Assembly: GCF_014651035.1 (NCBI RefSeq) | Contig: NZ_BMWC01000006.1 | Coordinates: 1-64,000, forward strand | DNA from: Streptomyces lomondensis | Lineage (GTDB): Bacteria > Actinomycetota > Actinomycetes > Streptomycetales > Streptomycetaceae | DNA: 64,000 bases | Direction: 5' to 3' | Shown here: one piece after another, positions 38,212 to 47,520 of the stretch | Layout: each line of letters starts with the position of its first letter | Position numbering within the stretch: the first letter of the stretch is position 1 | Made by a program: the position numbers and the translations under genes | The notes under the pieces: generated by a model | Database searches by the model: none | What the model was told of the DNA's origin: nothing | What the model saw: the letters and a program-made list of their open reading frames with translations, nothing else

Positions 38212-41200
38212 GACACCGGGCGTTTGTACATCCTGGTCGCCGTGATCTCGCTGTGGACCGCCTCTCCCGCCTGGGGCTGCTGCGGCAGGCCCGGGCGGAG
38301 GTGTTCCTCGACGCTGATGTACTTCAGGCCGGCCCTGAGGTCGGCGTCGTTGCGCATGCGGATGACCAGGGGGAACTCGGCCAGCGCGGTGGTGTCGAAC
38401 AGGCCCGTGGTGTACAGGAGCTGGACGCCCAGGGCGTCCGACACCGCCCGCTGGAGTTCCAGCAGGTACGTGGCGTTGGCGCGGCCGATGGGGTTGTCGA
38501 GGAACAGCGTGCCGGCGTGCCGGTGCTTGTCGCGGCCGCGGTCGTTCGAGCGCAGCGCGGCCATCGTGCAGTACAGGGCGATGGCCGCGGTGAGGAGCTG
38601 GCCGCCGGAGAAGACGTCGCCCATCTGCCCGACGGGGACGCGCTCGGCACGCAGTACCGCGTCGGGCTTGAGGATCTCGACGGCGACGCCCTTGGGCTGG
38701 AGGGCCGCGGCGACGCCCCGCAGCAGCAGGGACATGCCGTCGCGGCGCAGGTCGGAGTTCTTCTTCACGGCGGCCCGGGTCGCCTCGTCGATGACCTCGC
38801 CCAGCCGTTCGGTGAGCGTGGCCTGGTCGGGCTCCTCGAAGCGGATGCGCAGGAACTCCTGCCCCGACCACTCGCCGAGGCCCTCGGGCAGCCGGGAGAG
38901 CCGCTGGGCGGAGCGCAGGGTGGCCAGGGCCGATTCGACCAGTCCGCGCAGCCGGTCCACGATCGAGTCGCGGTTGCGCTCCAGCTGCTCCAGTTCGTCG
39001 GTGAGGACCCGCAGGCGGGGCGCGAAGGCGTCCGCCCACTTCTGGGCGTGCTCGGGCAGCGCGGACGCGGGCAGTTCGCGGATCTGCTGCCGGGCCGGGG
39101 TGCGGACCTGCTCGTAGCGCGTGGAGTTGGCGTGCCGGACGAGGATGTCGCTGGCCTCGCGGACCGCGGCCTCGGCGGCGGACAGGTCGGCGGCGCAGCC
39201 GCGCAGGGAGCGGCGGGCCTCGGCGGCGGACTGCCGGGCCTCCTCGGGGCTGCCGGGGTACGGCTCCGTCTCCTCCTGCTCTTCCTCGGTGCCGTGTTCG
39301 CGCAGCAGGTCGCGGAGCATGGCGGCGATCTCGTCGAAGCCGCTCGCGGCGTCCTCGGCGGCGCGGTGGGCGTCGAGGAGTTCGGCGTGCGCCTCCCTGG
39401 CCTGGTTCAGCGCCTCCGTGTGGGAGGCGAGTTCGGCCGTGGCGGTGCGCAGCAGGGTCTGCGCGTGCTCGGCGTCGCGCGGCCGGAGCTCCTCGGGGAG
39501 GTCGGTGTGGGCCTCGCCGTCCTCGGGCGCGTGCCGTTCCGCCTCGCCACGCAGCCGGCCGAGCTGCTCGCTCGCGCTCGACATACGGGTCTCCAGGAGC
39601 TGCACCAGCTCCTCGGCACGGGCGGCGGCGGCCTGGCGGCTGGGCCCGTCCGATCCGTCGGGGGATTCGAGGAGCTGCTCCGCGCGCGTGCGGACCTTGT
39701 TGCTCAGCCGGTCCAGCTCCGCGCGGGCCGCGCTCTCGTCGCTCTCCGCGCGGGCCTGCTCGGCGCGCAGGTCGGCGCCGACGCCGACCTTCTCGTACAG
39801 CTGTGATGCCGCCCGGTAGGCCTCGCGCAGGGCAGGCAGGGAGGCCTTCGGGGTCTGGGCGTCGTCCTCGGGTACGTCGTCGGGGGCGCCCGCGATCTCG
39901 GAGCGCTCGGCGCGCAGGGCGCGGGCGGTGCGGCGGGCGTCGTCGGCAGCGCGCTGGGCGGCCCGCCGGTCCTCGTCGGCGGCCCGGGCCCGCTCCAGGC
40001 AGGCCTGGGCGCTCGCCTCGGCCTCGGCCGCCTCGTCGGCCAGTTCGCGCAGCTTGACCTGCCAGCCGGCCCGCTCGCGCAGCCGGAAGGCGAGTCCGGC
40101 GAGGGCGTCGGCGGAGCGGCGGGCCTTCTGGGCGGCCTCCTGCCGCTCGTCCCGGACGCGTGCGGCCTCGGCGGCGGCCTCGTCGGCCTCGGCCCGGACG
40201 GTGCGCGCCTCGGCCAGCTCGGCTTCCGACTCCTCGGCGAACACGCGGGTGTCGTGCGCCGCCTGCGCGAGCTCGGCCAGTCGGCCGGCCGGGCAGCCGG
40301 TGCGCCAGGAGGCGAGCCGGGCGGCCAGCTCCCGGTCCTTGCCGAGGCGGGCGGCGAGCGTGCGGATCTCCTCGTCCCGCTCGGTCGCCCGGGCGCGCAG
40401 CGCCTGCCGCTCCTCGTCGGCGGCGTGCTCGTCGTGCATGGCCGGGTTCGGCGGCACGAGGAACACCTCGCCGCTGTCGGTGTCCGGCGCGGGGGTCGGG
40501 GCGAGCAGCGCGGCGGCGGTGCCGACGGCCACGGCGGAGCGCGGCAGCAGCGCCGCGTCGCCCAGCGCCTCCCGGGCGCGGGCGTGGGAGTCCGGGTCGG
40601 TGATGATCACGCCGTCGACGAGTTCGGGCCGGGCGGCCAGCACGCGCGCGTGGTCGGCCGGGTCGACGGCCTGGGCGAGATAGCGCCAGCCGGGCAGCGC
40701 CGGGATGCCGTGCTCGCCGAGGAACTCGACCGTGGCCAGCACGTCCGGGCCGGGCGGCAGCAGCCCGCCGTCACCGAGCGCGCCGAGGATGCGGGCGTCG
40801 TCGGCGGCGGCCGTACGCAGCTCGAACAGCTGCCGCTCGGCGGAGGAGACGGCGTCGTCGAGCAGCTCGCGCAGGTCGTCGGCGAAGCGGTCGAGTTCCG
40901 CGGGGGTGAGCCCCTGCTCGCTCGACCCGGACGGGGCGGGCTGCTCGCGGTCCGTGCCCTGGCGGGGCTGCGGAATGCCCGGGCGGGTCTCCGAGGTCAG
41001 GCTGAGCAGTTCCGCCAGCCGCTCCTCGGCCGCGAGGGCCTCGGCGGTGCGGCGCTCGGCCTCGTACGACCGCTCCGCCGCCGTCGCCGCGTCCGCCGCG
41101 CGGGCCGCGGTCAGTTCCGCCCGGGTCTCGGTGGCGGCGGCCTCGCGCGCGTGCTCCGTGGCCCGGCGGGACGCCTCGCGGGCGGAGTCCCAGGCCGCGA

Positions 41201-42836
41201 CGGCGGTCTTCTCGGCGTCGCTGGCGGCGAGGGCCGCGCGGGCCGGGTCGGCGTCCGGCGCGCTGTCGTCGAGCCAGCCGGCCCGGACCGCCTCGGCGGT
41301 CTCCTGCTCGACCTCGGCGAGGCGCTGCTTGAGGTGTCCGACCTCGCTGCGGGCCCGCTGCGCCTGTGTGGCGGCGGCGGTGGAGTCCCGGTAGGCCGCG
41401 TCGCTGACCTCTTGGAGGGCGGCGGACCGCTCCTCCTCCTCGTTGGCGTGGCTCTCCGCCTTCTCCGCGGCGGCGTGCAGGGCCCGTACGAGGTCGACGG
41501 CGGCCTTGGCGCGGGCGGCCAGCGCGGGGGCGGCGTCCCGCTCGGCCTCCTGGATCGCGGCGGACACCCGGGCGACGCGGTCGGCGGCGGCGCGGTGGCG
41601 CAGCACGGCTTCGGCGGCCTGCCACGCCGAGTACAGCGTGCGGGCGTCGGCGAGTTCACGCTTCTGCGCGGCGGCGGACTTCTCGGCGGCGGCGAGGGCC
41701 AGCGAGGCGTGCCGGTAGGCGAGTTCGGCGGAGATGAGCGCGCTGCGCTCGCGGGCCGCCTCGGCGTGCGTGACGGCGTACGCGGCGGCGGTGACCCGCT
41801 GGGCCAGGTCGGCGGCCCGGACCCGCTCCTGGGCGCCGCGTGCGGACAGCCTGCGGGCCAGGGTCCGGGTACGGCGCTCGGCTCCGGCGTGGATGTCACG
41901 CGCGCGTGAGCGGGCCTCGGCGGCCTCGACGATCCGGCCGAGCAGGTCGACCGACCCGGCGGTGAAGTCGCGCTCGGCGATCAGCTCGGCGCGCCGGCCC
42001 AGCTTGTTGCCGAAGCCGCTGACCAGGTCGGCGAGCCCGTCGGTGTCACGCGTGTCGGTGACGGCGCGCAGCAGCAGGTCGGTGAAGTCGGCGTCCTTCT
42101 TGACCGCGAAGAGGCCGGCGGCCTCGCCTTCGTCGGCGTTCATCTCGCGCTGGTAGCGGAAGAGTTCGGGGTCGAGGCCGAGGTCGCCCAGGTGCTCGAT
42201 CCAGCGGTCGTGGATCTCCTCCCAGTGCACCTCCAGGTGCGGGTAGGTCCTGCCCGCCTCGGTGAGGGCGTCGCGGAAGCCCTTCATGGTGCGCCGCCGC
42301 CCGCGCGCCCCCGACTGGCCCTCGACCGGGGCCCGTACGGCGGTGGACTCGGCCACCGGGAGGTTGTCGAGGCTCAGTCCCGGCCCGGGCCGGAAGGAGT
42401 ACCAGGCCTCGGCGAACTTCCGCGGGTCGTTGGAGACCTGCCGCCCGCGCCACTCGCTGACCTTGCCGACGACGACGCACTCGCCGGTCAGTACGTGCTG
42501 CCACTCCAGTGCCACATGTCCGCAGTCGTCGGCGAGCAGGAACTTGCGCAGCACGCCGGAGCTGGCGCCGCCGAGGGTGTTCCGGTGGCCCGGCAGCATC
42601 ACGGAGAAGATCAGCTTGAGCAGCACCGACTTGCCGCCGCCGTTCTCCAGGAAGAGCACGCCGGCGGGCGCGGGCCGGCGCGGCGGGCCGACGGGCTCCT
42701 CCTCGAAGAACTCCGCCTGCGTGGGCGCGGGGTCGGGCACGATGTCGCCCACGCCCCGCAGGTCGAGCACGGTGTCGGCGTAGCGCGCACCGGCGGGCCC
42801 GATGGAGTAGAGGCGGACGCGGGACAGCTCGTACAT
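38208..42836 (-). CDS. SMC-like ATPase, MksB/JetC type
   Basis: A 1542-residue protein with ABC/SMC architecture. An N-terminal Walker A (LFLENGGGKSVLL, about residues 62-74) is followed by a very long Ala/Glu/Arg-rich region with strong coiled-coil character (about 280-1300, broken by a globular stretch near 640-790 that could be a hinge or insert). The C-terminal head has the signature FSGGQLLTAA. Walker B reads GTLFLDNPIGRANATYLLEL, with Asn in place of the usual catalytic Glu. It is the third gene of an operon (293-aa and 508-aa proteins upstream), in the jetA-jetB-jetC order. It should form a DNA-loop-extruding or clamping complex. It is not the housekeeping SMC, whose motifs differ. Confidence 0.85.
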   Translation of the reverse strand: MYELSRVRLYSIGPAGARYADTVLDLRGVGDIVPDPAPTQAEFFEEEPVGPPRRPAPAGVLFLENGGGKSVLLKLIFSVMLPGHRNTLGGASSGVLRKFLLADDCGHVALEWQHVLTGECVVVGKVSEWRGRQVSNDPRKFAEAWYSFRPGPGLSLDNLPVAESTAVRAPVEGQSGARGRRRTMKGFRDALTEAGRTYPHLEVHWEEIHDRWIEHLGDLGLDPELFRYQREMNADEGEAAGLFAVKKDADFTDLLLRAVTDTRDTDGLADLVSGFGNKLGRRAELIAERDFTAGSVDLLGRIVEAAEARSRARDIHAGAERRTRTLARRLSARGAQERVRAADLAQRVTAAAYAVTHAEAARERSALISAELAYRHASLALAAAEKSAAAQKRELADARTLYSAWQAAEAVLRHRAAADRVARVSAAIQEAERDAAPALAARAKAAVDLVRALHAAAEKAESHANEEEERSAALQEVSDAAYRDSTAAATQAQRARSEVGHLKQRLAEVEQETAEAVRAGWLDDSAPDADPARAALAASDAEKTAVAAWDSAREASRRATEHAREAAATETRAELTAARAADAATAAERSYEAERRTAEALAAEERLAELLSLTSETRPGIPQPRQGTDREQPAPSGSSEQGLTPAELDRFADDLRELLDDAVSSAERQLFELRTAAADDARILGALGDGGLLPPGPDVLATVEFLGEHGIPALPGWRYLAQAVDPADHARVLAARPELVDGVIITDPDSHARAREALGDAALLPRSAVAVGTAAALLAPTPAPDTDSGEVFLVPPNPAMHDEHAADEERQALRARATERDEEIRTLAARLGKDRELAARLASWRTGCPAGRLAELAQAAHDTRVFAEESEAELAEARTVRAEADEAAAEAARVRDERQEAAQKARRSADALAGLAFRLRERAGWQVKLRELADEAAEAEASAQACLERARAADEDRRAAQRAADDARRTARALRAERSEIAGAPDDVPEDDAQTPKASLPALREAYRAASQLYEKVGVGADLRAEQARAESDESAARAELDRLSNKVRTRAEQLLESPDGSDGPSRQAAAARAEELVQLLETRMSSASEQLGRLRGEAERHAPEDGEAHTDLPEELRPRDAEHAQTLLRTATAELASHTEALNQAREAHAELLDAHRAAEDAASGFDEIAAMLRDLLREHGTEEEQEETEPYPGSPEEARQSAAEARRSLRGCAADLSAAEAAVREASDILVRHANSTRYEQVRTPARQQIRELPASALPEHAQKWADAFAPRLRVLTDELEQLERNRDSIVDRLRGLVESALATLRSAQRLSRLPEGLGEWSGQEFLRIRFEEPDQATLTERLGEVIDEATRAAVKKNSDLRRDGMSLLLRGVAAALQPKGVAVEILKPDAVLRAERVPVGQMGDVFSGGQLLTAAIALYCTMAALRSNDRGRDKHRHAGTLFLDNPIGRANATYLLELQRAVSDALGVQLLYTTGLFDTTALAEFPLVIRMRNDADLRAGLKYISVEEHLRPGLPQQPQAGEAVHSEITATRMYKRPVS

Positions 42837-42873
42837 GGCGGACTCTCGTAAGTCTTCGTCAGGTGGGGGGAGT

Positions 42874-43755
42874 TCAGGAGGAGTGGAACGGCAGCCCGGC
42901 GTCGGCGACCAGGTCCAGGTCGTCGCTCTCCTCGGGGGGCAGCAGCGTCGGCGTGCCGTCGGTGACCGGGACGACGCCCAGTTCCAGCAGTTCGGCCAGG
43001 GCGGCGCTGCCTGCCATGTCGCGGACCTGGAGCTGGTAGCGGGCGGTAGTGCGGTACGTGCCGCCGTTGTCGTCGCCGGTGCGCTGGAGGAAGCCGGAGT
43101 CGGTGAGGAACGCGACGGCCTTGGCGACGATGCCGGTGGTCGAACCGGCCAGCCGGCGCGCGTCCTTGGTGGCGCCCGTCGCGCTGCGCCGGACCCAGAT
43201 CCGCCAGGCGGCCTCCAGGCCGGGTGCGTCGGTCGCCGGGTCGGTGTTCTCGCCCTGCTCGGCGGCGCGCTCCTCCAGGCGGCGGCAGGCCTGGCGGACG
43301 AAGGCGTCGACGCCGTTGACCGTGACGCGGCCGATGTAGCCGTCGTCGGCGAGGTCCTCGGGGCGCGGGAACGCCATGGCGGCGACGGCGAGATGGGCGA
43401 GTCCGTGCAGGAAGCGGTCGCCGCCGTCGGCGGACGTGCGACGCGCGTAGTCCCCCATGCGGACGGCGAACACCGAGTCCTCGGCGGCGGTCACGGCCAT
43501 GCCCGCGCGCGGGGACACCTCCAGCACGATCAGCCCCAGCCCGGTCGCCACGGCGTCGGCGAGCCGGGCGAAGGACGGGTCCTCGCGGTAGCGCCGCAGC
43601 AGGTCCGCGTACTCCTGGTCGCGGGCGGGCTGCAGCTTGGGCTGCAGCCCGAAGGACACGAGCCGCGCCGCGTCGGCGGCGTCGGCGGGGGTGACGGCGG
43701 CGGTGGCCGCGGGGGCCGTCGCCTCCGGATCACTCCACTCGACGTGCTCGCTCAC
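42874..43755 (-). CDS. MksE/JetB-like accessory subunit (unrecognised family)
   Basis: A 293-residue soluble protein with no motif I recognise outright. GTG 43755 is chosen because AAGGAG lies 8 nt before it; an earlier GTG (43776) has none. The C-terminal third (AVAFLTDSGFLQRTGDDNGG, then YRTTARYQLQVRDMA) looks like a winged helix, as in MksE/JetB/ScpB-type KITE subunits. Its place between a kleisin-like gene and the SMC-like gene, with 31- and 37-bp gaps, supports that role. It is probably the dimeric KITE protein bridging the kleisin in an SMC complex. This is inference from order, size and secondary-structure impression. Confidence 0.7.
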   Translation of the reverse strand: MSEHVEWSDPEATAPAATAAVTPADAADAARLVSFGLQPKLQPARDQEYADLLRRYREDPSFARLADAVATGLGLIVLEVSPRAGMAVTAAEDSVFAVRMGDYARRTSADGGDRFLHGLAHLAVAAMAFPRPEDLADDGYIGRVTVNGVDAFVRQACRRLEERAAEQGENTDPATDAPGLEAAWRIWVRRSATGATKDARRLAGSTTGIVAKAVAFLTDSGFLQRTGDDNGGTYRTTARYQLQVRDMAGSAALAELLELGVVPVTDGTPTLLPPEESDDLDLVADAGLPFHSS

Positions 43756-43786
43756 GGTCGGGACTCCTTGTGCCACTCGTACTGAC

Positions 43787-45313
43787 TCATGCCGCTTCCG
43801 TCCGGTCCGCCGCCATCCCCGCCGCGTCCAGCAGCGCGGTGCCGACGATCAGGTCCGCCCCGCCGAACTCCGGATCGTCCAGCTCCGTCCCGTCGTCCAC
43901 GGCGAACAGCAGCTTCTGCTCGCCCTGGCGATAGGCCGTACCGACCGGCGGACTCGCCGCATGCACCGCCAGCAGGGCCACCAGATACGGCAGCTCGGGA
44001 TCCTGCCGCCGGGCCTCGGCCAGCAACCCGGACAACCGGCGCGGCGCATCCGCCGGCAGGTCGAGCAGCTCCTGCGCGGCCGCCATCTGCTCCTCGCTGA
44101 ACCGGCTGTCGTCGGGCGTGGCGATGAGATCCGGCTCGGGCATCTCCGCACCCAGATGCTCCCGCTCCACCGGCGGCGTCAGCAGTATGTCGACGAGGTC
44201 CCCGACCCGGACGGACACCGGCGTGCGCAACCCGGTGCCGCGTCCGAAGAACGCGTCCGTGACCCGCACGGCCTGCTCCAGCGGCAGCGGCAGGACGGGC
44301 GAGACGAGATGCCCGTACAGGTCGATCCCCGACGTCGTCATGGGCGTGGCGAAGGCCTGCCGGTCCTGCTCGGCGCGGAACAGCGGTCCGGCCTCCAGCA
44401 GCCGGGACTGCAGCTGCGTGTGCCGGCGGATGCAGTCCTTGACGATGTCGACCAGCTCGGCGGCACGCCGCTTGTGCTCGGGGTCCTCGGACTCGTCGCG
44501 CGCCTTGCGGATGTTCGTGAGGATCGCGTTCTCGTGGCGGTAGCGGTCGGCCACGTGCTCCAGGGCCTCGGCGATCATGTCGGGCACCGCGGTGAGCCAG
44601 TCCACCGCGCGGACATTGCGCCGGGTCGCGTCCAGGGCCCTGCGCAAGGTCTCCGAGTACTGCACGGTGCGGTAGCGGGCCTGTTCGGCCGCGAGCTGGG
44701 CGTCGGCGAGCCGGCCGCGGCTGATCAGCACCTCTAGCTTGACCTCGGCGGCGATCTGCGCGCTGGTGACGTCCGTGTCGAGGGCGCCGACGAGGACGTT
44801 GACCGCCTCGTCCGTCGTACGGAGGTAGACCGTGCCGCCGGGGCCGGGGACCTCCTCGATCAGCTTGAAGTCGTAGTCGCGGCGCACATAGCTGCCGTCC
44901 GCCCCGAAGGTGCCGTACACCGCGCGGAAGCCGCGGTCGACGCTGCCGACGTTGATCAGGTTCTCCAGGACCCAGCGGGCCACCCGCTCGTGCTCGGCGG
45001 CGGGCCGCTGCGGGGCCTGGGCGGCGATGCGCGGGATGAGCCGGGCGACGATCTGGTCGTAGTCCGCGCCCGTGTCGAAGTCCATGTTCAGCGTGACGAG
45101 GTCGATGGCCGCGAGGGCCACCTCCGCCATGCCGTACACCGAGTACTCGCCGGCGAGGTTGGCCTTGCGCGCGTCCAGGTCGTGCAGCGGCGCGGTGCAG
45201 GCGAGCGCGCGCAGGCGCCGCGCCAGGCCCTCGTCGGCGGCCGGCCCCGGGGCGGGGCGCGGCCCCGCGCTGAGCTGGGGCGGAACGCTGTCCGTCGATG
45301 CAGGCGAAGTCAC
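43787..45313 (-). CDS. MksF/JetA-like kleisin subunit (putative)
   Basis: A protein of about 508 residues, first gene of the SMC-like operon. It is mostly helical, with a central region (ARYRTVQYSETLRRALDATR, then HENAILTNIRKARDE) that may form a coiled coil, and no catalytic motif. Size and position correspond to MksF/JetA kleisins. The proposed start is GTG 45313: it has no ribosome binding site, but TAGTCT lies 7 nt upstream, which is the spacing of a leaderless transcript. An ATG at 45343 would add 10 residues but would place that -10 box inside the gene. Function in the complex is inferred, not recognised by homology. Confidence 0.7.
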   Translation of the reverse strand: MTSPASTDSVPPQLSAGPRPAPGPAADEGLARRLRALACTAPLHDLDARKANLAGEYSVYGMAEVALAAIDLVTLNMDFDTGADYDQIVARLIPRIAAQAPQRPAAEHERVARWVLENLINVGSVDRGFRAVYGTFGADGSYVRRDYDFKLIEEVPGPGGTVYLRTTDEAVNVLVGALDTDVTSAQIAAEVKLEVLISRGRLADAQLAAEQARYRTVQYSETLRRALDATRRNVRAVDWLTAVPDMIAEALEHVADRYRHENAILTNIRKARDESEDPEHKRRAAELVDIVKDCIRRHTQLQSRLLEAGPLFRAEQDRQAFATPMTTSGIDLYGHLVSPVLPLPLEQAVRVTDAFFGRGTGLRTPVSVRVGDLVDILLTPPVEREHLGAEMPEPDLIATPDDSRFSEEQMAAAQELLDLPADAPRRLSGLLAEARRQDPELPYLVALLAVHAASPPVGTAYRQGEQKLLFAVDDGTELDDPEFGGADLIVGTALLDAAGMAADRTEAA

Positions 45314-45319
45314 GGTGCA

Positions 45320-45339
45320 CAGACTAGGTCCTGGGTCTG
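45320..45339 (-). promoter_or_regulatory. Candidate leaderless promoter/operator of the SMC-like operon
   Basis: A -10-like TAGTCT (minus strand; plus positions 45321-45326) sits 7 nt before GTG 45313. It is enclosed by an inverted repeat CAGAC-N10-GTCTG (45320-45324 and 45335-45339), which could be an operator overlapping the promoter. No convincing -35 box is visible at standard spacing. Confidence 0.45.
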
Positions 45340-45384
45340 ACATCGACCCAAACGACGCGGTGCGCCTCTCCCGCCGCCCGGCCC

Positions 45385-46080
45385 TCAGCCGTCGTCACCG
45401 ACGCGACGGCGGTACACCTCCACGACCCGCTCCAGCGAGTCGTCGAGGTAACCGGCGAGCAGGCTCTCGGCCTGCTCGCGGTCCCCGTCCTGAAGAGCCT
45501 GGAGTATGGCGACATTTCGCGCGATATAGGGTTCGTGCAGCCGCTGCGGCTCGTCCACCACGTGGAACGCGAGGCGCAGTTCGGCGAAGACACTGCGCAT
45601 CAGCTCCGCCGTACGCTCGCTCCCGGCCAGCGCCACCAACTCCCGGTGGAAGTGGATGTTGGCCGTACCCACTCCCTTCCAGTCGCCTTCGCGGGCCGCA
45701 CGCCGCCCTTCCTCCACCGCACCGGCGAGCCCGTCGAGGTCGTACGGCGGCTCCCCCAGGCCGCGGACCACGGCGCACTCCACGAGCCGCCGGGTGCGGT
45801 AGATGTCCTCGACGTCCTCCACGGTCAGCACGCGGACGAAGACGCCCCGGTTCAGCTCGTGGACGAGCAGGCGTTCGTGCGTGAGCAGCCGGAACGCCTC
45901 GCGCAGCGTGTTGCGGGAGACGCCGAGCGCCCCGCCGATGCTGTCCTCCGACAGGCGGGTGCCGGGCGGGAAGTAGCCCTCGGCGATCCGGCTCCTGAGG
46001 ATGTCCGAGACCCGTTCCGCGGTACTGGTGCGCCCCAGGAGAGCCCGGTCGTCGGCGAGGTCCTTCAGCTGCTCTGCCAT
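45385..46080 (-). CDS. GntR family transcriptional regulator (FCD type)
   Basis: A 231-residue regulator. The N-terminal winged helix is visible in FPPGTRLSEDSIGGALGVSR followed by NTLREAFRLL. The helical FCD ligand domain follows, with FHRELVALAGSERTAELM carrying typical metal-ligand positions. ATG 46080 is preferred over an upstream start. It is divergent from the MFS transporter gene that begins the 5-oxoproline operon, so it is the obvious local regulator. The ligand is probably 5-oxoproline or a related acid, by context only. Confidence 0.9.
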   Translation of the reverse strand: MAEQLKDLADDRALLGRTSTAERVSDILRSRIAEGYFPPGTRLSEDSIGGALGVSRNTLREAFRLLTHERLLVHELNRGVFVRVLTVEDVEDIYRTRRLVECAVVRGLGEPPYDLDGLAGAVEEGRRAAREGDWKGVGTANIHFHRELVALAGSERTAELMRSVFAELRLAFHVVDEPQRLHEPYIARNVAILQALQDGDREQAESLLAGYLDDSLERVVEVYRRRVGDDG

Positions 46081-46123
46081 GCCGGAATTCAATCGCAGAA
46101 AACAAGAACGAAACAACGTGGGT

Positions 46124-46144
46124 ATTGAGGGATCGTTGAACAAT
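46124..46144. promoter_or_regulatory. Candidate GntR operator
   Basis: ATTG-N13-CAAT dyad in the A+T-rich divergent promoter between the GntR gene and the transporter gene. Outer arms are symmetric; the centre is not. Position fits control of both genes. Confidence 0.4.
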
Positions 46145-46250
46145 CCTCTACGGTGCTACGCACGGCGCCGCCTCCCTCACCGCGGCGCCGGCCAACTCCG
46201 CACGGCACGGCTCCCTGAAGCACCCTCCGTCCTCCCTCTGCGAGGTGCAG

Positions 46251-47520
46251 ATGAGCACAACCCCTCCACCCCAGGCCCTCACCGATGACACGCCCCCCGC
46301 GGCAGCCGAACGCACCGCCGGCGACGGGGCGTTCGGCTGGCTGCGGGCCCTGGGCCCGCGCGGCCGCCGCGCGTTCGCGGGTGCCTTCGGCGGCTATGCC
46401 CTGGACTCGTACGACTACTTCACGCTGCCGCTGAGCATGGTCGCGCTGTCGGCGTACTTCGGCCTGAACAGCGGCCAGACCGGCCTGTTCACGACGGTCA
46501 CGCTGGTGGTCTCCGCGATCGGCGGCGCCCTCGCGGGCGTCCTCGCGGACCGCATCGGCCGTGTGAAGGCGCTGATGCTCACGGTGATCACGTACGCGGT
46601 CTTCACCGTCGCCTGCGGTTTCGCGCCCAACTACGAGACGCTGCTGGTCTTCCGCGCCCTCCAGGGCCTCGGTTTCGGCGGCGAGTGGGCGGTCGGCGCG
46701 ATCCTGGTCGCCGAGTACGCGAGCGCCAAGCACCGAGGCCGTACGCTCGGTGTGATCCAGAGCTCCTGGGCCGTGGGCTGGGGCCTCGCCGTGATCGTGT
46801 ACACGTTCGTCTTCTCGATCGCCGGCGACGATCTGGCCTGGCGCATCATGTTCTGGACCGGGGCGCTGCCCGCACTGCTCGTCATCTGGCTGCGGCGCAG
46901 TGTGCACGACGCGCCCGAGGCGGCGGCCGCTCGTGAACAGAGCGCGGAGAAGGGCTCGTTCAAGGCCATCTTCAAGCCCGGCCTGTTCCGGATCACGCTC
47001 TTCGCCGGACTGCTGTCGACCGGTGTCCAGGGCGGCTACTACACCCTGGCCACCTGGGTGCCGACGTACCTGAAGTCCGAGCGCGACCTGTCGGTCGTCG
47101 GCACCGGCGGCTATCTGACGTTCCTCATCTCGGGCGCCTTCATCGGCTATCTGACCGGCGGCTACCTCACCGACAAGCTGGGCCGGCGGCGCAACATCTG
47201 GCTCTTCGCCCTGCTCTCGGCGATCTGCATCCTGGCGTACGCGAACATCCCGAGCGGCGCCAACACCCTGGTCCTGGTGCTCGGTTTCCCGCTCGGGTTC
47301 TGCATGTCGGCGATCTTCAGCGGCTTCGGCTCCTACCTGAGCGAGCTGTACCCGACGGCGGTGCGCGGCACGGGGCAGGGCTTCACGTACAACACCGGGC
47401 GCGCGGTGGGTGCCGTGTTCCCGACGACGGTCGGTTTCCTGGCGGACAGCTGGGGCGTGGGCGGCGCGCTCGCTGGCCCTGCTGGGGCTGCCGGAGACGC
47501 GCGGGAAGGAGCTGACGTGA
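46251..47520 (+). CDS. MFS transporter with frameshifted C-terminus (reads into next gene)
   Basis: An MFS transporter of the sialic acid/metabolite-H+ symporter type. About 11 helices are visible, and the loop motifs LADRIGRVKALM and DKLGRRRN are present. The reading frame reaches GVGGALA at about residue 407, the start of helix 12, and then changes character. The expected ending, LALLGLPETRGKELT, is present but in the +1 frame, stopping at TGA 47518-47520. As written, the gene has no stop here and continues in frame through the downstream hydro-lyase to 48368 (705 residues from this start). Either a small deletion near 47466-47472 removed most of helix 12, or the sequence has an error. The likely cargo is 5-oxoproline, by context. 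Confidence 0.75.

Noticed and set aside
38000..46100. JetD/MksG nuclease gene linked to the SMC-like operon
   Set aside because: I looked on both sides and strands; only the GMC oxidase and GntR genes are present, with no toprim-like protein.
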